This document shows positions 55,412 to 63,867 of a stretch of DNA of 64,000 bases, one piece after another. Where the stretch lies: assembly GCF_000171235.2 (NCBI RefSeq), contig NZ_ABEA03000040.1, positions 77 through 64,076 on the forward strand, written 5' to 3'. The notes under the pieces are model-generated. The model searched no databases and was not told where the DNA came from. It worked only from the letters and a program-made list of their open reading frames with translations. A program made the position numbers and the translations under genes. Numbering within the stretch: the stretch's first letter is position 1; each line of letters opens with the position of its first letter. The DNA is from Geminisphaera colitermitum TAV2. GTDB lineage: Bacteria > Verrucomicrobiota > Verrucomicrobiia > Opitutales > Opitutaceae.

Positions 55412-57112
55412 ATGAGCTCCGAACCCGCTAAACCCCAAGATTTTAAGAAAGCCTCCTCCTCACAGGCCTCCACCCGATCAAACACCTGGCTCCCGTTCCG
55501 ACTCACCCGTTCAGGGGGAGCGCTCCATCTGCGCATCATGTGGAAAAATCTCCTCATCACCCTTGGCGTGCTTCTTGTCCTCGGATGGTTGAGCTTGGCC
55601 GGAGCTGCGTATTTATTTATCAAATACAAACGGGATTTCGCCGACATCCGTTACACCCAGGTGCTCTTCCTCTTCGTTCCCTCCGTCTATGCCGACTATC
55701 AGGTCGCGCGCGGCAACTACATGATCGAACAGGCCAAGAAGCTCATCAGCGAAGGCGATTACGGAGCCGCCATAGGCAATCTTCGCGTAGGCGTCTCGAA
55801 GGCACCCGCCAACCGCGAAGGCCGCCTCTTGCTGGCGCAATTCCAACTCCTCACCCGCCGCCCCGACAATGCGCAGGCGACACTCCTCGCCGGCATCAAT
55901 CCCAACCACGTCACGGACGCTGACACCGACTACCTGAAAACCGTTTTCACCTTCCTGTTCCAACAGCAGCAGGACGACGCCGTCATCGCGCTCACCGACC
56001 AACTCCTCAAGGGCAATAAAGACGCCACTCCCACCAACCGCCTCATCGCTCTCGCCAAAGCCACCGCCGCGTATTACCGCGGCAACTACGATCTCGCGGA
56101 GGACGTTCTGGAAACTTACAATCTCAACCACATGCGCGACGGCGTGCTGCTCAACGCCCGCATCGCCTGGGAGCGCGGCCAGCGCGAACTTGCCCTCGCC
56201 ACCCTCCGCGAACTCTCCCAGCAGGCTCCAACTGACGAGGAGATCTATGGTCAGCTCGTCACCTACCTGCGGGATGCCGGACTCGAATCCGAACTCCGCC
56301 AGACCAGCATCCTGCGCCAGCTCGCCTATCCCGACCGTCCACGTCCCCGCATCGATCTCCTCTACGTTTACGACAAGGAAAAAAACAACGCCCAAGTCCA
56401 GTCCACCATTGACGAAATCTTCCGCGACTTTCCCAAAAACTCCGAAACCCTGCTCGCCCTCGCTGACTTCGCCGCCAACACCGGACGCCCCGACCTTGCG
56501 CGACGGGTTTTTGATCACTGCAAGGCCAATAACCTCAACTGGGAAGGCGCCGCCCTCATGACCGTCGAAGCCTACGTCGTGGCCAAGGACTACCGCCGGG
56601 CACTCGACACCGCGCAGCAACTTCTCACGGAGCACCCCGACTGGGGCACCCCGACCCGTTATGCCTCGGTTTTCAACGGCTTGCGAGCCATCGCCAACTA
56701 CGGCTTGGGCGATGCCGTCCCCGCCCACGGATTCCTCAAAAACTTCCTCGAACAATCCAACGTCCGCGCCGAAAACCTCGTCGCCGTTTCCAACCGCCTC
56801 CAAAGCGTGGGAGCCAAAACCGAGGCCCGCGATGTTCTCGCTCACGCCACCAAAAGCGACCCCCTCAACCAACCCGCCCTCTCCAGTCTCATCAAACTCG
56901 ACATCGAACTCGGCCAGACCTCCGACCTCGCCGCCAACATGCGCAAGCTCCTCACCATGCGCAAACCCTCGCAAGCCCTCCTTCGCAGCGCCTTCGACAC
57001 CCTCGGCAGCGACCGCTTCCTATTCGCGCCCGACCAAGCCATCGTCCTCGACGAGATCGCCCGTTACCTGACCCGCAACCGCGACTCCCTCGACGGCAAC
57101 AGTTCCTCCTGA
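55412..57112 (+). CDS. membrane-anchored TPR protein
   Basis: 566 residues. A cytoplasmic N-terminus of about 42 residues, one membrane helix (WKNLLITLGVLLVLGWLSLAGAAYLFI, about 44-70), then a long periplasmic array of helix-turn-helix repeats of TPR type (GDYGAAIGNLRVGVSKAPAN, GNYDLAEDVLETYNLN, GQRELALATLRELSQQAPTD). Similar TPR proteins accompany exosortase/PEP-CTERM polysaccharide loci as assembly scaffolds. It is divergent from the Ala-repeat gene with 168 bases between, which contain a plus-strand TTGACA (55363-55368). Function is inferred from context only. Confidence 0.82.
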   Translation: MSSEPAKPQDFKKASSSQASTRSNTWLPFRLTRSGGALHLRIMWKNLLITLGVLLVLGWLSLAGAAYLFIKYKRDFADIRYTQVLFLFVPSVYADYQVARGNYMIEQAKKLISEGDYGAAIGNLRVGVSKAPANREGRLLLAQFQLLTRRPDNAQATLLAGINPNHVTDADTDYLKTVFTFLFQQQQDDAVIALTDQLLKGNKDATPTNRLIALAKATAAYYRGNYDLAEDVLETYNLNHMRDGVLLNARIAWERGQRELALATLRELSQQAPTDEEIYGQLVTYLRDAGLESELRQTSILRQLAYPDRPRPRIDLLYVYDKEKNNAQVQSTIDEIFRDFPKNSETLLALADFAANTGRPDLARRVFDHCKANNLNWEGAALMTVEAYVVAKDYRRALDTAQQLLTEHPDWGTPTRYASVFNGLRAIANYGLGDAVPAHGFLKNFLEQSNVRAENLVAVSNRLQSVGAKTEARDVLAHATKSDPLNQPALSSLIKLDIELGQTSDLAANMRKLLTMRKPSQALLRSAFDTLGSDRFLFAPDQAIVLDEIARYLTRNRDSLDGNSSS

Positions 57113-57141
57113 CGCCGTTCTCTCCGCCGCGCCCTCCTCGC

Positions 57142-58038
57142 TCACCCACTGCGCAACCCGCGAAGCAGCAACCGCACACCCTCGATGGGCGGCAAAGAAA
57201 TCGCCTCCAACCCGAAAGGCGAATGCACCCGCAGCACCTCCAGCGCCTCCGGGTGCGTCAACACAGGACCGCTCACCCCGCACCGCAATCCCGCCCTCTC
57301 CTCCTCCCGGAAAATCCGCTGCGCCACCGACACCGCCAGCGTCAGCAACTCGCAACACGACTCGCGCACCACCCACCGCGCCGTGTCGTCGCCCTCGCTG
57401 GCCAGCCGCAACAAAATCGGCGCCAGCGACGCGATCTGCCGGTTTGGCTCCGCATGCTGATAAAAATACCGCTTGATCGCCCCCTCCTCCATCAAGTGGC
57501 AGAAATCCCGCACGCACTGCGACAGCCGCGTCGGCACCGCCCACCCCTGCAACTCCAGCAACGCCCGCGTCAGCATCCGCCGCCCCAAATCGTAGCCGCT
57601 GCCCGCATCCCCCAGACGCCAGCCCAAGCCGCCCGCGTAATGCACCGCGCCATCGTTCCCGCGCGCCGCCACGAACGACCCCGTCCCCCCGTGCAACACC
57701 AACCCCGGCCCGCCACTCGTCGCCAATTCGAGCACCGGACGCGAATCGTCATACGTTTCCACGCGCCCCAACCCCTGCAAACCCGCCGCCACATCACGCC
57801 AAAACGCCGGCGCCCCCGCCATGCACAACAACGTGTGCTGCACCGGCAAGTCTGCCCCCGGCCCCTCGACCGTGGTCAACAACGCATCAATCGCCTCATC
57901 CAAGATCGCCCGCGCCTGGTCTGCCCCGACCACGTTTGGGTTGCAGCCACCCGCCACATGCCGCGCCACCACCGTCCCCTCGTCATCGACGAGGATCAAC
58001 TCCGTCTTGGTACCGCCGCCATCAATGCCGATTTTCAT
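57142..58038 (-). CDS. BadF/BadG-type ATPase, probable N-acetylglucosamine-kinase-like sugar kinase
   Basis: 298 residues with the ASKHA fold: phosphate-1 loop IGIDGGGTKTELILVDD at 3-19, LCMAGAP near 95, the phosphate-2 loop LVLHGGTGSFVAARG near 135, and AGGLGWRLGDAGSGYDLGRRML. This matches the BcrA/BadF/BadG/BcrD family, whose members include bacterial and human GlcNAc kinases. The start at 58038 is at the conserved loop; a longer frame upstream overlaps the gluconokinase gene and is spurious. It follows the DUF5069-gluconokinase gene by 94 bases, so both could phosphorylate sugars freed by the surrounding hydrolases. Confidence 0.88.
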   Translation of the reverse strand: MKIGIDGGGTKTELILVDDEGTVVARHVAGGCNPNVVGADQARAILDEAIDALLTTVEGPGADLPVQHTLLCMAGAPAFWRDVAAGLQGLGRVETYDDSRPVLELATSGGPGLVLHGGTGSFVAARGNDGAVHYAGGLGWRLGDAGSGYDLGRRMLTRALLELQGWAVPTRLSQCVRDFCHLMEEGAIKRYFYQHAEPNRQIASLAPILLRLASEGDDTARWVVRESCCELLTLAVSVAQRIFREEERAGLRCGVSGPVLTHPEALEVLRVHSPFGLEAISLPPIEGVRLLLRGLRSG

Positions 58039-58132
58039 GCAGGATTGGGTTTGGGATTGGGATTGGGAACAAAAGTTGTGTGACGCCAAATTAGACGCGT
58101 GGGGATGATTGCCGCAACGAAAGCCGTTTAAT

Positions 58133-59185
58133 TCAACCCAAACCCAGCGCATGCCGGATCGCAACCAACACATCAGGCACTGGCACGCTCGCATCCACGA
58201 CCACGCCTCCCTTGCCCGGCAACGGTTCCTCCAGCGTCGCCAGTTGGCTCTCCAGCATCGCCGGCCGCATAAAATGCCCCTCCGACCGCGCGCGCGCCTC
58301 CAACCGCTCACGCAACAATTCCGGGCTCCCCTTCAAATAAACCACCACCACGCCCGGCAGCCCGGCGGACAACGCCACGCGATAACGCTCGCGCAACGCC
58401 GAACACGCCAGCACCACGCGACGCCCCCGCGCCACTCCCGCCGCGCCATCCGCACTCGCCAGCGCCTCCGTCAACCGCTCGTGCAACGCCTCCAGCCACG
58501 GCGCCCGATCCGCGTCCGACAACGGCTCGCCCGCGGACATCTTTGCAATGTTTACCGCCGGGTGAAAATCATCCGCATCCCAAAACTCCCACTCCCCCCC
58601 CCCCTCCCCCCGCACCGTCCCCTGCGCCCCTCCCAACTCCGCAGCCAGCGCCGCGCCCACCGTGGATTTACCGCAACCCGCCACGCCCATCAAAATGACC
58701 CCGCGAATTGCCCCCGGTGCATTCCACGCACGCGACACCTCCGGATCACGCCCCTCGTCAAAATCGAGATAATCGAACATCGTCTCGATCGGTTTGTCCC
58801 CCAGCCCCGACTCACGCGCCCGCTGCCGCACCACCGTTGTCAGATCGTCCCGCCATCCGCGTTTCTCCATAAACCCATTCCACACCTCGCAATCCTCGTC
58901 CGACCGCCTTGCGCCCTGCTCGTGACACCACGCCAGCAACGCCTCATCCGTCTCCGGCTTGGCATCCGCGGCCAGCGCCCGCGCCTTTAGGTCCGCATAC
59001 GAGACGCCGAGGAACCGGCAGCACCGCGCATCAAAAAGCCCCGGCCTCGCATCACCCAAGTTCCCCCAATACTCCTCTGGCAAACGCCCCGCCGCATGCA
59101 AACGGATCTTGTCGATCATGCGGCCAAAATACACGAGACGGCCAACTTTATGGTAAGGGCTGCGGAGTCCGGCAACGATAGGCAT
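58133..59185 (-). CDS. DUF5069-gluconokinase fusion protein
   Basis: 350 residues. The first 155 match DUF5069 in style (LRSPYHKVGRLVYFGRMIDK, PGLFDARCCRFLGVSY, LAWCHEQGARRSDED). The second half is gluconokinase: P-loop GVAGCGKSTVGAALAAELG, FWDADDFHPAVNIAKMSAGEPLSD, RAPWLEALHE, VLACSALRERYR, VYLKGSPELLRERLEARARSEGHFM and EEPLPGKGGVVVD. An extra dozen residues (AQGTVRGEGGGE) between the P-loop helix and the FWDADDFHP strand come from a C/G tract (58594-58604) and are absent from ordinary gluconokinases. Start at ATG 59185 is preferred over 59212. Joining a gluconate kinase to DUF5069 is unusual; the role of the first domain is unknown. Confidence 0.85.
   Translation of the reverse strand: MPIVAGLRSPYHKVGRLVYFGRMIDKIRLHAAGRLPEEYWGNLGDARPGLFDARCCRFLGVSYADLKARALAADAKPETDEALLAWCHEQGARRSDEDCEVWNGFMEKRGWRDDLTTVVRQRARESGLGDKPIETMFDYLDFDEGRDPEVSRAWNAPGAIRGVILMGVAGCGKSTVGAALAAELGGAQGTVRGEGGGEWEFWDADDFHPAVNIAKMSAGEPLSDADRAPWLEALHERLTEALASADGAAGVARGRRVVLACSALRERYRVALSAGLPGVVVVYLKGSPELLRERLEARARSEGHFMRPAMLESQLATLEEPLPGKGGVVVDASVPVPDVLVAIRHALGLG
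58594..58604 (-). repeat. 11-base tract, G on the coding strand, inside the gluconokinase domain
   Basis: C11 on the plus strand plus C6 after a T, read as glycines (GEGGGEW) by the minus-strand gene. It sits at an insertion in the kinase core. Confidence 0.8.
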
Positions 59186-59343
59186 ACGCCCGCAACCCCT
59201 AGCCAACTCCACCGCCGCATCGACTCAAAACATCTACTGACGTTACGCAGGAGGCGACGAAGTGAATGTCATACCCTTTCCCATTCAAAAAATACCTCAC
59301 GCGGATTTCTGTACCCTTGGAGGGCGGGTCTCCCGACCTATAC

Positions 59344-60657
59344 GCGCTAACATGTTGTCTTTACATGGGAGGAGGAAACGGGTAGATAGGTGGGATGAAA
59401 AAGACATGGATGACGGAAGAGTGGGGGCTGGTGAAGGGGCTGCTGCCGGAAGGGTGGGAGGTGGCGGCCAGGGAGCAAGGAGCGTTCAAGCAGGCCAAGG
59501 GGATAAGAACGGCGGAGGAGTTGCTCAGGCTGATATTGATGCACGCTGGGAGCGGGCTGTCGTTGAGGCATGCGGTGGCGAGGGGGGCGGCGGCAGGGTT
59601 GCCGGAGGTCTCGGATGTGGCGTTGCTCAAGAGGCTGAGGAACGCGGAGGGTTGGCTGAGGTGGATGAGCGTAAGGTTGCTTGAGCAGCAGGCCGGACAG
59701 CCGAGGTGGTCGAGATTGCCGGAAGGGTGGACGGCGGTGGCGGTGGACAGCACGACCATAGAGGAATCCGGAGCAAGCGGAACGGACTGGAGACTGCATT
59801 ATGCGATCGGACTGCCCAGCCTGTTTTGCGAACAGGCCGAACTGACCGACAACAAGGGGGGCGAAAGTCTGTGCCGTTACAAGGTGCGCAAGGGGGATTT
59901 GTTTTTGGGCGACCGGAATTTTTGCCGAGCCCCGCAGATCAGGCATGTGATGGATCATCAGGGGGCGGTCCTGTTACGCTGGCACAGCACCAGTCTGCCC
60001 TTGTTTGACCAGCAGGGGCATGCGCTGGACGTTCCCGCATGGCTGGCCCAGTTGCGTTCCCGTCAGTGCTCCGAACTGCCCGTCTTCCTCAAGGACGGCA
60101 CCGCCTTGCGCCTGTGCGCCCTTCGCGTCAGCCCACAGGCCGCCCAACGCGAACGAGCCAAAATCAGGCTCAGCGCCAAAAAAAACGGCCGCAAACCCTC
60201 CTGCCAGTGCCTGTGCATGGCTGATTACATTGTCGTTGTCACTTCCCTGCCCTCCTCTTGCCTGGACTCCCGCGGCATCCTCCAACTCTACCGCCTGCGC
60301 TGGCAGATCGAACTGGCTTTCAAACGCCTCAAATCACTCCTGAACACTGGCCACGTCCCAAAAAAAGACCCCCTCAGCTCCCGCTCATGGCTCCAAGCCA
60401 AATTACTCACCTGCTTGCTCATCGAAAAATCCCTCCTCCAATCAGAGGTTTTTTCCCCCTGGGGATTCATCCTCCCTGACTAACTCCAGATGGACTGAGT
60501 TTGTCTTCGCTCGCGATTGTCTCCTCTCTTGTCTGGCCATCCCTCTCTCCCTAAGCCTCTTCCTTCTCTGCGGCCATCGCCTACGCGGTTCCCTCGGCTA
60601 CCCTCCTCGCAAGCGCATCCCCCACCGTATCCTCATCAAATCTTAACATGTTAGCGC
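59344..60657 (+). mobile_element. IS4-family insertion sequence inside a palindromic repeat
   Basis: Terminal inverted repeats GCGCTAACATGTT at 59344-59356 and 60645-60657 are perfect; the symmetry continues outward (CCTATA on the left, TATAGG on the right) into the family D palindrome arms at 59319-59338 and 60663-60678. The one ORF is intact. Because the flanks are themselves inverted copies, a target duplication cannot be read. Confidence 0.88.
59395..60483 (+). CDS. IS4-family transposase
   Basis: 362 residues. DDE residues are visible: first Asp in AVAVDSTTIEES (about 120), second Asp in LFLGDRNFCRAP (about 178), and the IS4-specific Y-x2-R-x3-E-x6-K signature in YRLRWQIELAFKRLK (about 300) with the catalytic Glu. 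The N-terminal part (AEELLRLILMHAGSGLSLRHA) is the usual IS4 DNA-binding helices. It appears complete and likely active. Codon use is less C-rich in the third position than the neighbouring genes, consistent with mobility. Confidence 0.92.
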   Translation: MKKTWMTEEWGLVKGLLPEGWEVAAREQGAFKQAKGIRTAEELLRLILMHAGSGLSLRHAVARGAAAGLPEVSDVALLKRLRNAEGWLRWMSVRLLEQQAGQPRWSRLPEGWTAVAVDSTTIEESGASGTDWRLHYAIGLPSLFCEQAELTDNKGGESLCRYKVRKGDLFLGDRNFCRAPQIRHVMDHQGAVLLRWHSTSLPLFDQQGHALDVPAWLAQLRSRQCSELPVFLKDGTALRLCALRVSPQAAQRERAKIRLSAKKNGRKPSCQCLCMADYIVVVTSLPSSCLDSRGILQLYRLRWQIELAFKRLKSLLNTGHVPKKDPLSSRSWLQAKLLTCLLIEKSLLQSEVFSPWGFILPD

Positions 60658-60788
60658 TTATAGGTCGGGAGACCCGCCAGACGCGGCCTCAGCCGCGCCC
60701 ATCCGGAAAGACGGCGTCGCCGTGCTCCGCGTGAGTTTCATCAACTGAGAACTTGCCCCGGCGACCTGGATGCCGATGTTGAGCCACC
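60484..60788. other. IS4 right end and family D half-repeat; no gene
   Basis: 305 bases: the non-coding 3' end of the IS4 element up to 60657, the right arm of the interrupted palindrome (60663-60678) with CCCATCCGGAAAGACGG as in the 8392-8494 copy, then the leader of the 60789 gene. Confidence 0.6.
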
Positions 60789-61130
60789 ATGCGCGGAAGC
60801 TCCCACAAGCCGACCGACAAGACCTCGCGATTCACCCGAATCGTCGGCATTCTCGCATCCGCGCTCGTCCTCTGGCTCCTCGCCGCGCAAGTCACCCCCG
60901 GCCTCCATCGTCTCGCCTGCGGACACGTTCACCCCGGCGCCACCTTCCCCGCGCACACCTGCGTCATCACCGATTTTTCGCAAGGCCAGGGACACGCCCA
61001 GCCCACACCCGTTTTTGTCGCTCCCGTGCCGATCGAAGCCGGACGCGTCGCTCCCTCCCAGCCGCTCACGCCCGGCGTGAACGAGGCGCATCGCCTGCCC
61101 CCCGCCTGCGGCCCGCCCGGAAAAAATTAA
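60789..61130 (+). CDS. small envelope protein with Cys/His motif
   Basis: 113 residues. One hydrophobic segment (IVGILASALVLWLLAAQVTPG, about 18-38) is followed by LACGHVHPGATFPAHTCVITDFSQGQG, a region with two Cys and several His that looks metal-binding. The tail is Pro-rich. I do not recognise the family; small proteins of this kind are often found beside metal-handling genes. It precedes the MacB/LolCDE-like ABC genes and the His-rich lipoprotein on the same strand, 123 bases apart with a palindromic AT-rich spacer between. Confidence 0.65.
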   Translation: MRGSSHKPTDKTSRFTRIVGILASALVLWLLAAQVTPGLHRLACGHVHPGATFPAHTCVITDFSQGQGHAQPTPVFVAPVPIEAGRVAPSQPLTPGVNEAHRLPPACGPPGKN

Positions 61131-61218
61131 GAATTAAAAAATAAGAATTAAGAAAACGGACTCCGGCTGCCTTCTGGCGGCTTGTACTTCTTAATTTTTA
61201 ATTCCTAATTCTTAATTC
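61131..61218. repeat. AT-rich inverted repeat between 60789 gene and ABC operon
   Basis: GAATTAAAAAATAAGAATTAAG on the left and CTTCTTAATTTTTAATTCCT and AATTCTTAATTC on the right can pair around a GC-rich centre (CTCCGGCTGCCTTCTGGCGG). Sharp change in base composition from the flanks. Confidence 0.7.
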
Positions 61219-61221
61219 CCT

Positions 61222-61233
61222 CCCCCCCCCCCC
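61222..61233 (+). repeat. C12 tract upstream of the ABC ATPase gene
   Basis: Lies 20 bases before the ATG at 61254 in an otherwise purine-poor leader. Confidence 0.85.
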
Positions 61234-61253
61234 ATTCGACCACGTAACTCTTC

Positions 61254-61982
61254 ATGTCTTTACATATAAAAAATCTCAAAAAAACCTTCGTCTCGCCCGA
61301 CGGCGAACGGCGCGTCGCCATCATAGACGTGCCCGCCTTCACGCTCGACGCAGGCCGCCAACTCGCCCTTCGCGGCGAGAGCGGTTCGGGGAAAACCACC
61401 TTTCTCCACCTCATCGCCGGCATCCTCTCCGCCGACGAAGGCTCCATCCTCCACGACGGGCACGACATCGCCGCTCTCAGCGAATCCGCCCGCGACCGAC
61501 TCCGCGCCACCTCGCTGGGTTACATCTTCCAGACCTTCAACCTCCTCCAAGGCTGCACCTGTCTGGAAAACGTCGTGCTCGGCATGAGTTTCGGCGATGC
61601 GCCGCCCGATCGCTCCCGCGCCACCTCGCTCCTCCAACGTGTGGGGCTCGGCGACCGGCTGCACCACCTGCCGCGCCAGCTCTCGACCGGGCAACAGCAA
61701 CGCGTGGCCATCGCCCGCGCGCTCGCCAACCGCCCCCGCCTCGTCCTCGCCGACGAGCCCACCGGCAACCTTGATCACGCCAACGCCCGCGAAGCCCTCG
61801 CCCTCATCCGCGAGACCTGCCGTGAAGCCGGCGCCGCGCTCCTTCTCGTCAGTCACGATGAGGAAGTGTTGCGCGCCTTCGGTCCCGACGTGCAGGACTT
61901 CGCCGTGCTCAACAAAACCACCGCCGCCGCAGGATCAGGCGCGTGGGGAACCGCGGAAGGGGGCGCGTCATGCGTATCATGA
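61254..61982 (+). CDS. ABC transporter ATP-binding protein, MacB/LolD type
   Basis: 242 residues. Walker [10 protein letters not shown] (about 42-50), Q-loop [10 protein letters not shown], signature variant LSTGQQQRV (LSGGQ with T for G), Walker [13 protein letters not shown] and H-loop LLVSHDEE. The [10 protein letters not shown] phrase identifies the MacB/LolD/FtsE class, which works with FtsX-type permeases on envelope substrates rather than classical import. Its stop overlaps the permease ATG (ATGA at 61979-61982). Confidence 0.92.
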   Translation: MSLHIKNLKKTFVSPDGERRVAIIDVPAFTLDAGRQLALRGESGSGKTTFLHLIAGILSADEGSILHDGHDIAALSESARDRLRATSLGYIFQTFNLLQGCTCLENVVLGMSFGDAPPDRSRATSLLQRVGLGDRLHHLPRQLSTGQQQRVAIARALANRPRLVLADEPTGNLDHANAREALALIRETCREAGAALLLVSHDEEVLRAFGPDVQDFAVLNKTTAAAGSGAWGTAEGGASCVS

Positions 61983-63190
61983 AATTGACTACAATCTTTT
62001 TCCTCGCGCTGCGCAGTCTGCGCCAGCACGCGCTCGCCACCTGGATCACCTCGCTCTCGGTGGCGCTTGCCGGCGGCCTGCTCATCTCGGTGTGGATCGT
62101 GAAAGAGCAGTCGCAACTCGCCTTCACCCGCGTGGACACCGGCTTCGACGCCGTGCTGGGCGCGCGTGGTTCGCCGCTGCAACTCGTGCTCAACGCGATC
62201 TTCCACCTCGAAGCCTCGCCCGGCAACGTCAGCCGCGCCGACTACGAGTTCATCGCAAAACACCCGGCCGTAAAACGCGCCATCCCCATCGCCGTCGGTG
62301 ACAACCTCCGCGGCTACCGCATCGTGGGGACCGACCCGTCGTATTTTGAAACCGAATACACGCCGGGCCGCGCCTTCACGCTCGTCACCGGAGGACGTCC
62401 CTTCGATCCCGCCGCCAAGGAGGCCGTCGTCGGTGATTTCGTCGCCGCGAAGCTCAACCTGCGCACGGGTGACACGTTTCACCCTTACCACGGGCTCGCG
62501 TTCGACGAGAACCACCAGCACGCGGAGACCTACACCGTGACCGGCGTTCTCGCCCCCACGGGCACGCCCGCCGACAAGGTGATCTGGATACCGCTCCACG
62601 GCCTGCAAACCATGAGCGGCCACGCCGCCAGCGCCGCCGACGAAGTGAGCGCCGTGCTCGTGCAACTCCGTTCGCCCGCCTCCGGATTCCAACTCGACAT
62701 GATGTACAACAAACAGGGCAACCGCCTCACCTTCGCGTATCCCATCGGAGCGATCATGGGCGGGCTGTTTCAGAAGATCAGTTGGTTCGACCGCGTGCTC
62801 GCGCTCGTCGCCTGGCTGGTCGGGTTTGTGTCGGCCGCCGGCGTGCTCGTGGCCATCTACAACTCGATGGCCGCCCGCCGCCGCGACCTCGCCATCCTGC
62901 GCGCCCTCGGCGCGCGACGCGCCACGCTGTTCAGTGCCGTCGTCCTCGAAGCCGCCGTCATTGGCTGCATCGGCATGGCCGCCGCGTTTGGCATCCATGC
63001 CCTCATCGGCGGGACCGTCGCGGCTATCATCCGGTCGCAGGCCGGCGTCGTCCTCGACGTCTGGGCATGGTCGCCCGTCATGCTCTGGGCGCCGCTCGCC
63101 ATGATCGCCCTGTGCGCGCTCGGCGGAGTCGTCCCGGCCGTCAAGGCATACCGCAACGACGTCGCCACCAACCTGGCGCCTTCGTCATGA
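61970..63190 (+). CDS. FtsX-like ABC permease (MacB/LolC type)
   Basis: 406 residues. First helix region (ALRSLRQHALATWITSLSVALAGGLLISV) then a large periplasmic domain (MacB-PCD-like; FDAVLGARGSPLQLVLNAIF, GDNLRGYRIVGTDPSYFE) and three C-terminal helices, with the FtsX coupling stretch AARRRDLAILRALGARRATLFSAVVLEA. It forms a mechanotransmission-type ABC exporter with the preceding ATPase. Start may be 61970 or 61979; the second gives a clean ATGA overlap. Partners suggest a function in metal or lipoprotein handling. Confidence 0.9.
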   Translation: MRIMKLTTIFFLALRSLRQHALATWITSLSVALAGGLLISVWIVKEQSQLAFTRVDTGFDAVLGARGSPLQLVLNAIFHLEASPGNVSRADYEFIAKHPAVKRAIPIAVGDNLRGYRIVGTDPSYFETEYTPGRAFTLVTGGRPFDPAAKEAVVGDFVAAKLNLRTGDTFHPYHGLAFDENHQHAETYTVTGVLAPTGTPADKVIWIPLHGLQTMSGHAASAADEVSAVLVQLRSPASGFQLDMMYNKQGNRLTFAYPIGAIMGGLFQKISWFDRVLALVAWLVGFVSAAGVLVAIYNSMAARRRDLAILRALGARRATLFSAVVLEAAVIGCIGMAAAFGIHALIGGTVAAIIRSQAGVVLDVWAWSPVMLWAPLAMIALCALGGVVPAVKAYRNDVATNLAPSS

Positions 63191-63235
63191 AATATCCACT
63201 ACCACAACAAAAACGTAATTAAAATTATACTACAC

Positions 63236-63793
63236 ATGAAAATTCAATCCACCACCACCCGCACCTCCATTCGCATTGCCATCAATGCCCTCATCGCCGC
63301 CGGCGCGCTCGCGCTGGTCTCCGGCTGCCATCGCCACGACGATGACCACGACCACGCCAAGTCGTCCGAAGCCAAGGGCGGCGGTCACAAACACGAACAC
63401 ACGCCCCCGCACGGCGGCACGGCTGTCGTCCTCGGCGATGAGGCGTTTCACCTCGAATTCGTCCGCAACGCCGATGCCGGCAAGTTGCAGGTTTACGTCA
63501 TGGACGGCGAACTGGAGAAATTCATCCGCATCTCCGAGGCGTCGTTCGACGTGACCGCCGCCGTTGGCGGACAGCCGCAAACGCTCACCTTCAAGCCCGT
63601 GGCCAGCCCGGCCACCGGCGAGACGGTCGGCAACACTTCGCTCTACGAGGCGCAGGCCGACTGGATCGGCACCGAAGCCGCCGAGAACTTTGACGCTGTC
63701 GTGGAGGCGATTACCATCAAGGGAACGCAGTTCAAAGCCGTGAAGTTCAACTTCCCCAAAGGCAACGAGGACGACGACAAGCACGACCACTAA
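63236..63793 (+). CDS. His-rich lipoprotein, putative metal-binding
   Basis: 185 residues. A lipoprotein signal with lipobox LVSGC (Cys about 31) is followed at once by HRHDDDHDHAK and GGGHKHEHTPPHGGT, a strong His/Asp cluster. The rest is a beta-rich domain (TAVVLGDEAFHLEFVRNADAGK, VQVYVMDGE-like VYVMDGELEKFIRISE) resembling periplasmic domains that accompany heavy-metal efflux proteins, with a PHGG motif. The C-terminus ends with another charged cluster (EDDDKHDH). It follows the FtsX-like permease by 45 bases in the same direction. Likely captures Zn, Cu or Ni for the ABC system (inference). Confidence 0.8.
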   Translation: MKIQSTTTRTSIRIAINALIAAGALALVSGCHRHDDDHDHAKSSEAKGGGHKHEHTPPHGGTAVVLGDEAFHLEFVRNADAGKLQVYVMDGELEKFIRISEASFDVTAAVGGQPQTLTFKPVASPATGETVGNTSLYEAQADWIGTEAAENFDAVVEAITIKGTQFKAVKFNFPKGNEDDDKHDH

Positions 63794-63804
63794 AACACAT
63801 CGCC

Positions 63805-63838
63805 TTCAATCGACTTAAATCGAGTTAAGTCGATTGAA
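63805..63838. repeat. 14-base perfect hairpin after the His-rich lipoprotein gene
   Basis: TTCAATCGACTTAA (63805-63818) pairs with TTAAGTCGATTGAA (63825-63838) around a 6-base loop. No T run follows, so it is not a classic intrinsic terminator. Confidence 0.8.
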
Positions 63839-63845
63839 CTCCCCT

Positions 63846-63860
63846 CCCCCCCCCCCCCCC
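63846..63860 (+). repeat. C15 tract upstream of the last gene
   Basis: Ends seven bases before the ATG at 63868, the exact position of a ribosome-binding site. Confidence 0.88.
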
Positions 63861-63867
63861 TCCTTCC

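Noticed and set aside
58039-58311. N-terminal extension of the BadF-type kinase to 58311
   Set aside because: It overlaps the gluconokinase gene in another frame and precedes the conserved first strand MKIGIDGGGTKTE.
59330-60680. A target-site duplication for the IS4 element
   Set aside because: The flanks are inverted copies of the palindrome arms, so they cannot be distinguished from a duplication; none was called.
63805-63838. Intrinsic terminator after the His-rich lipoprotein gene
   Set aside because: The hairpin is perfect but AT-rich and not followed by a T run.
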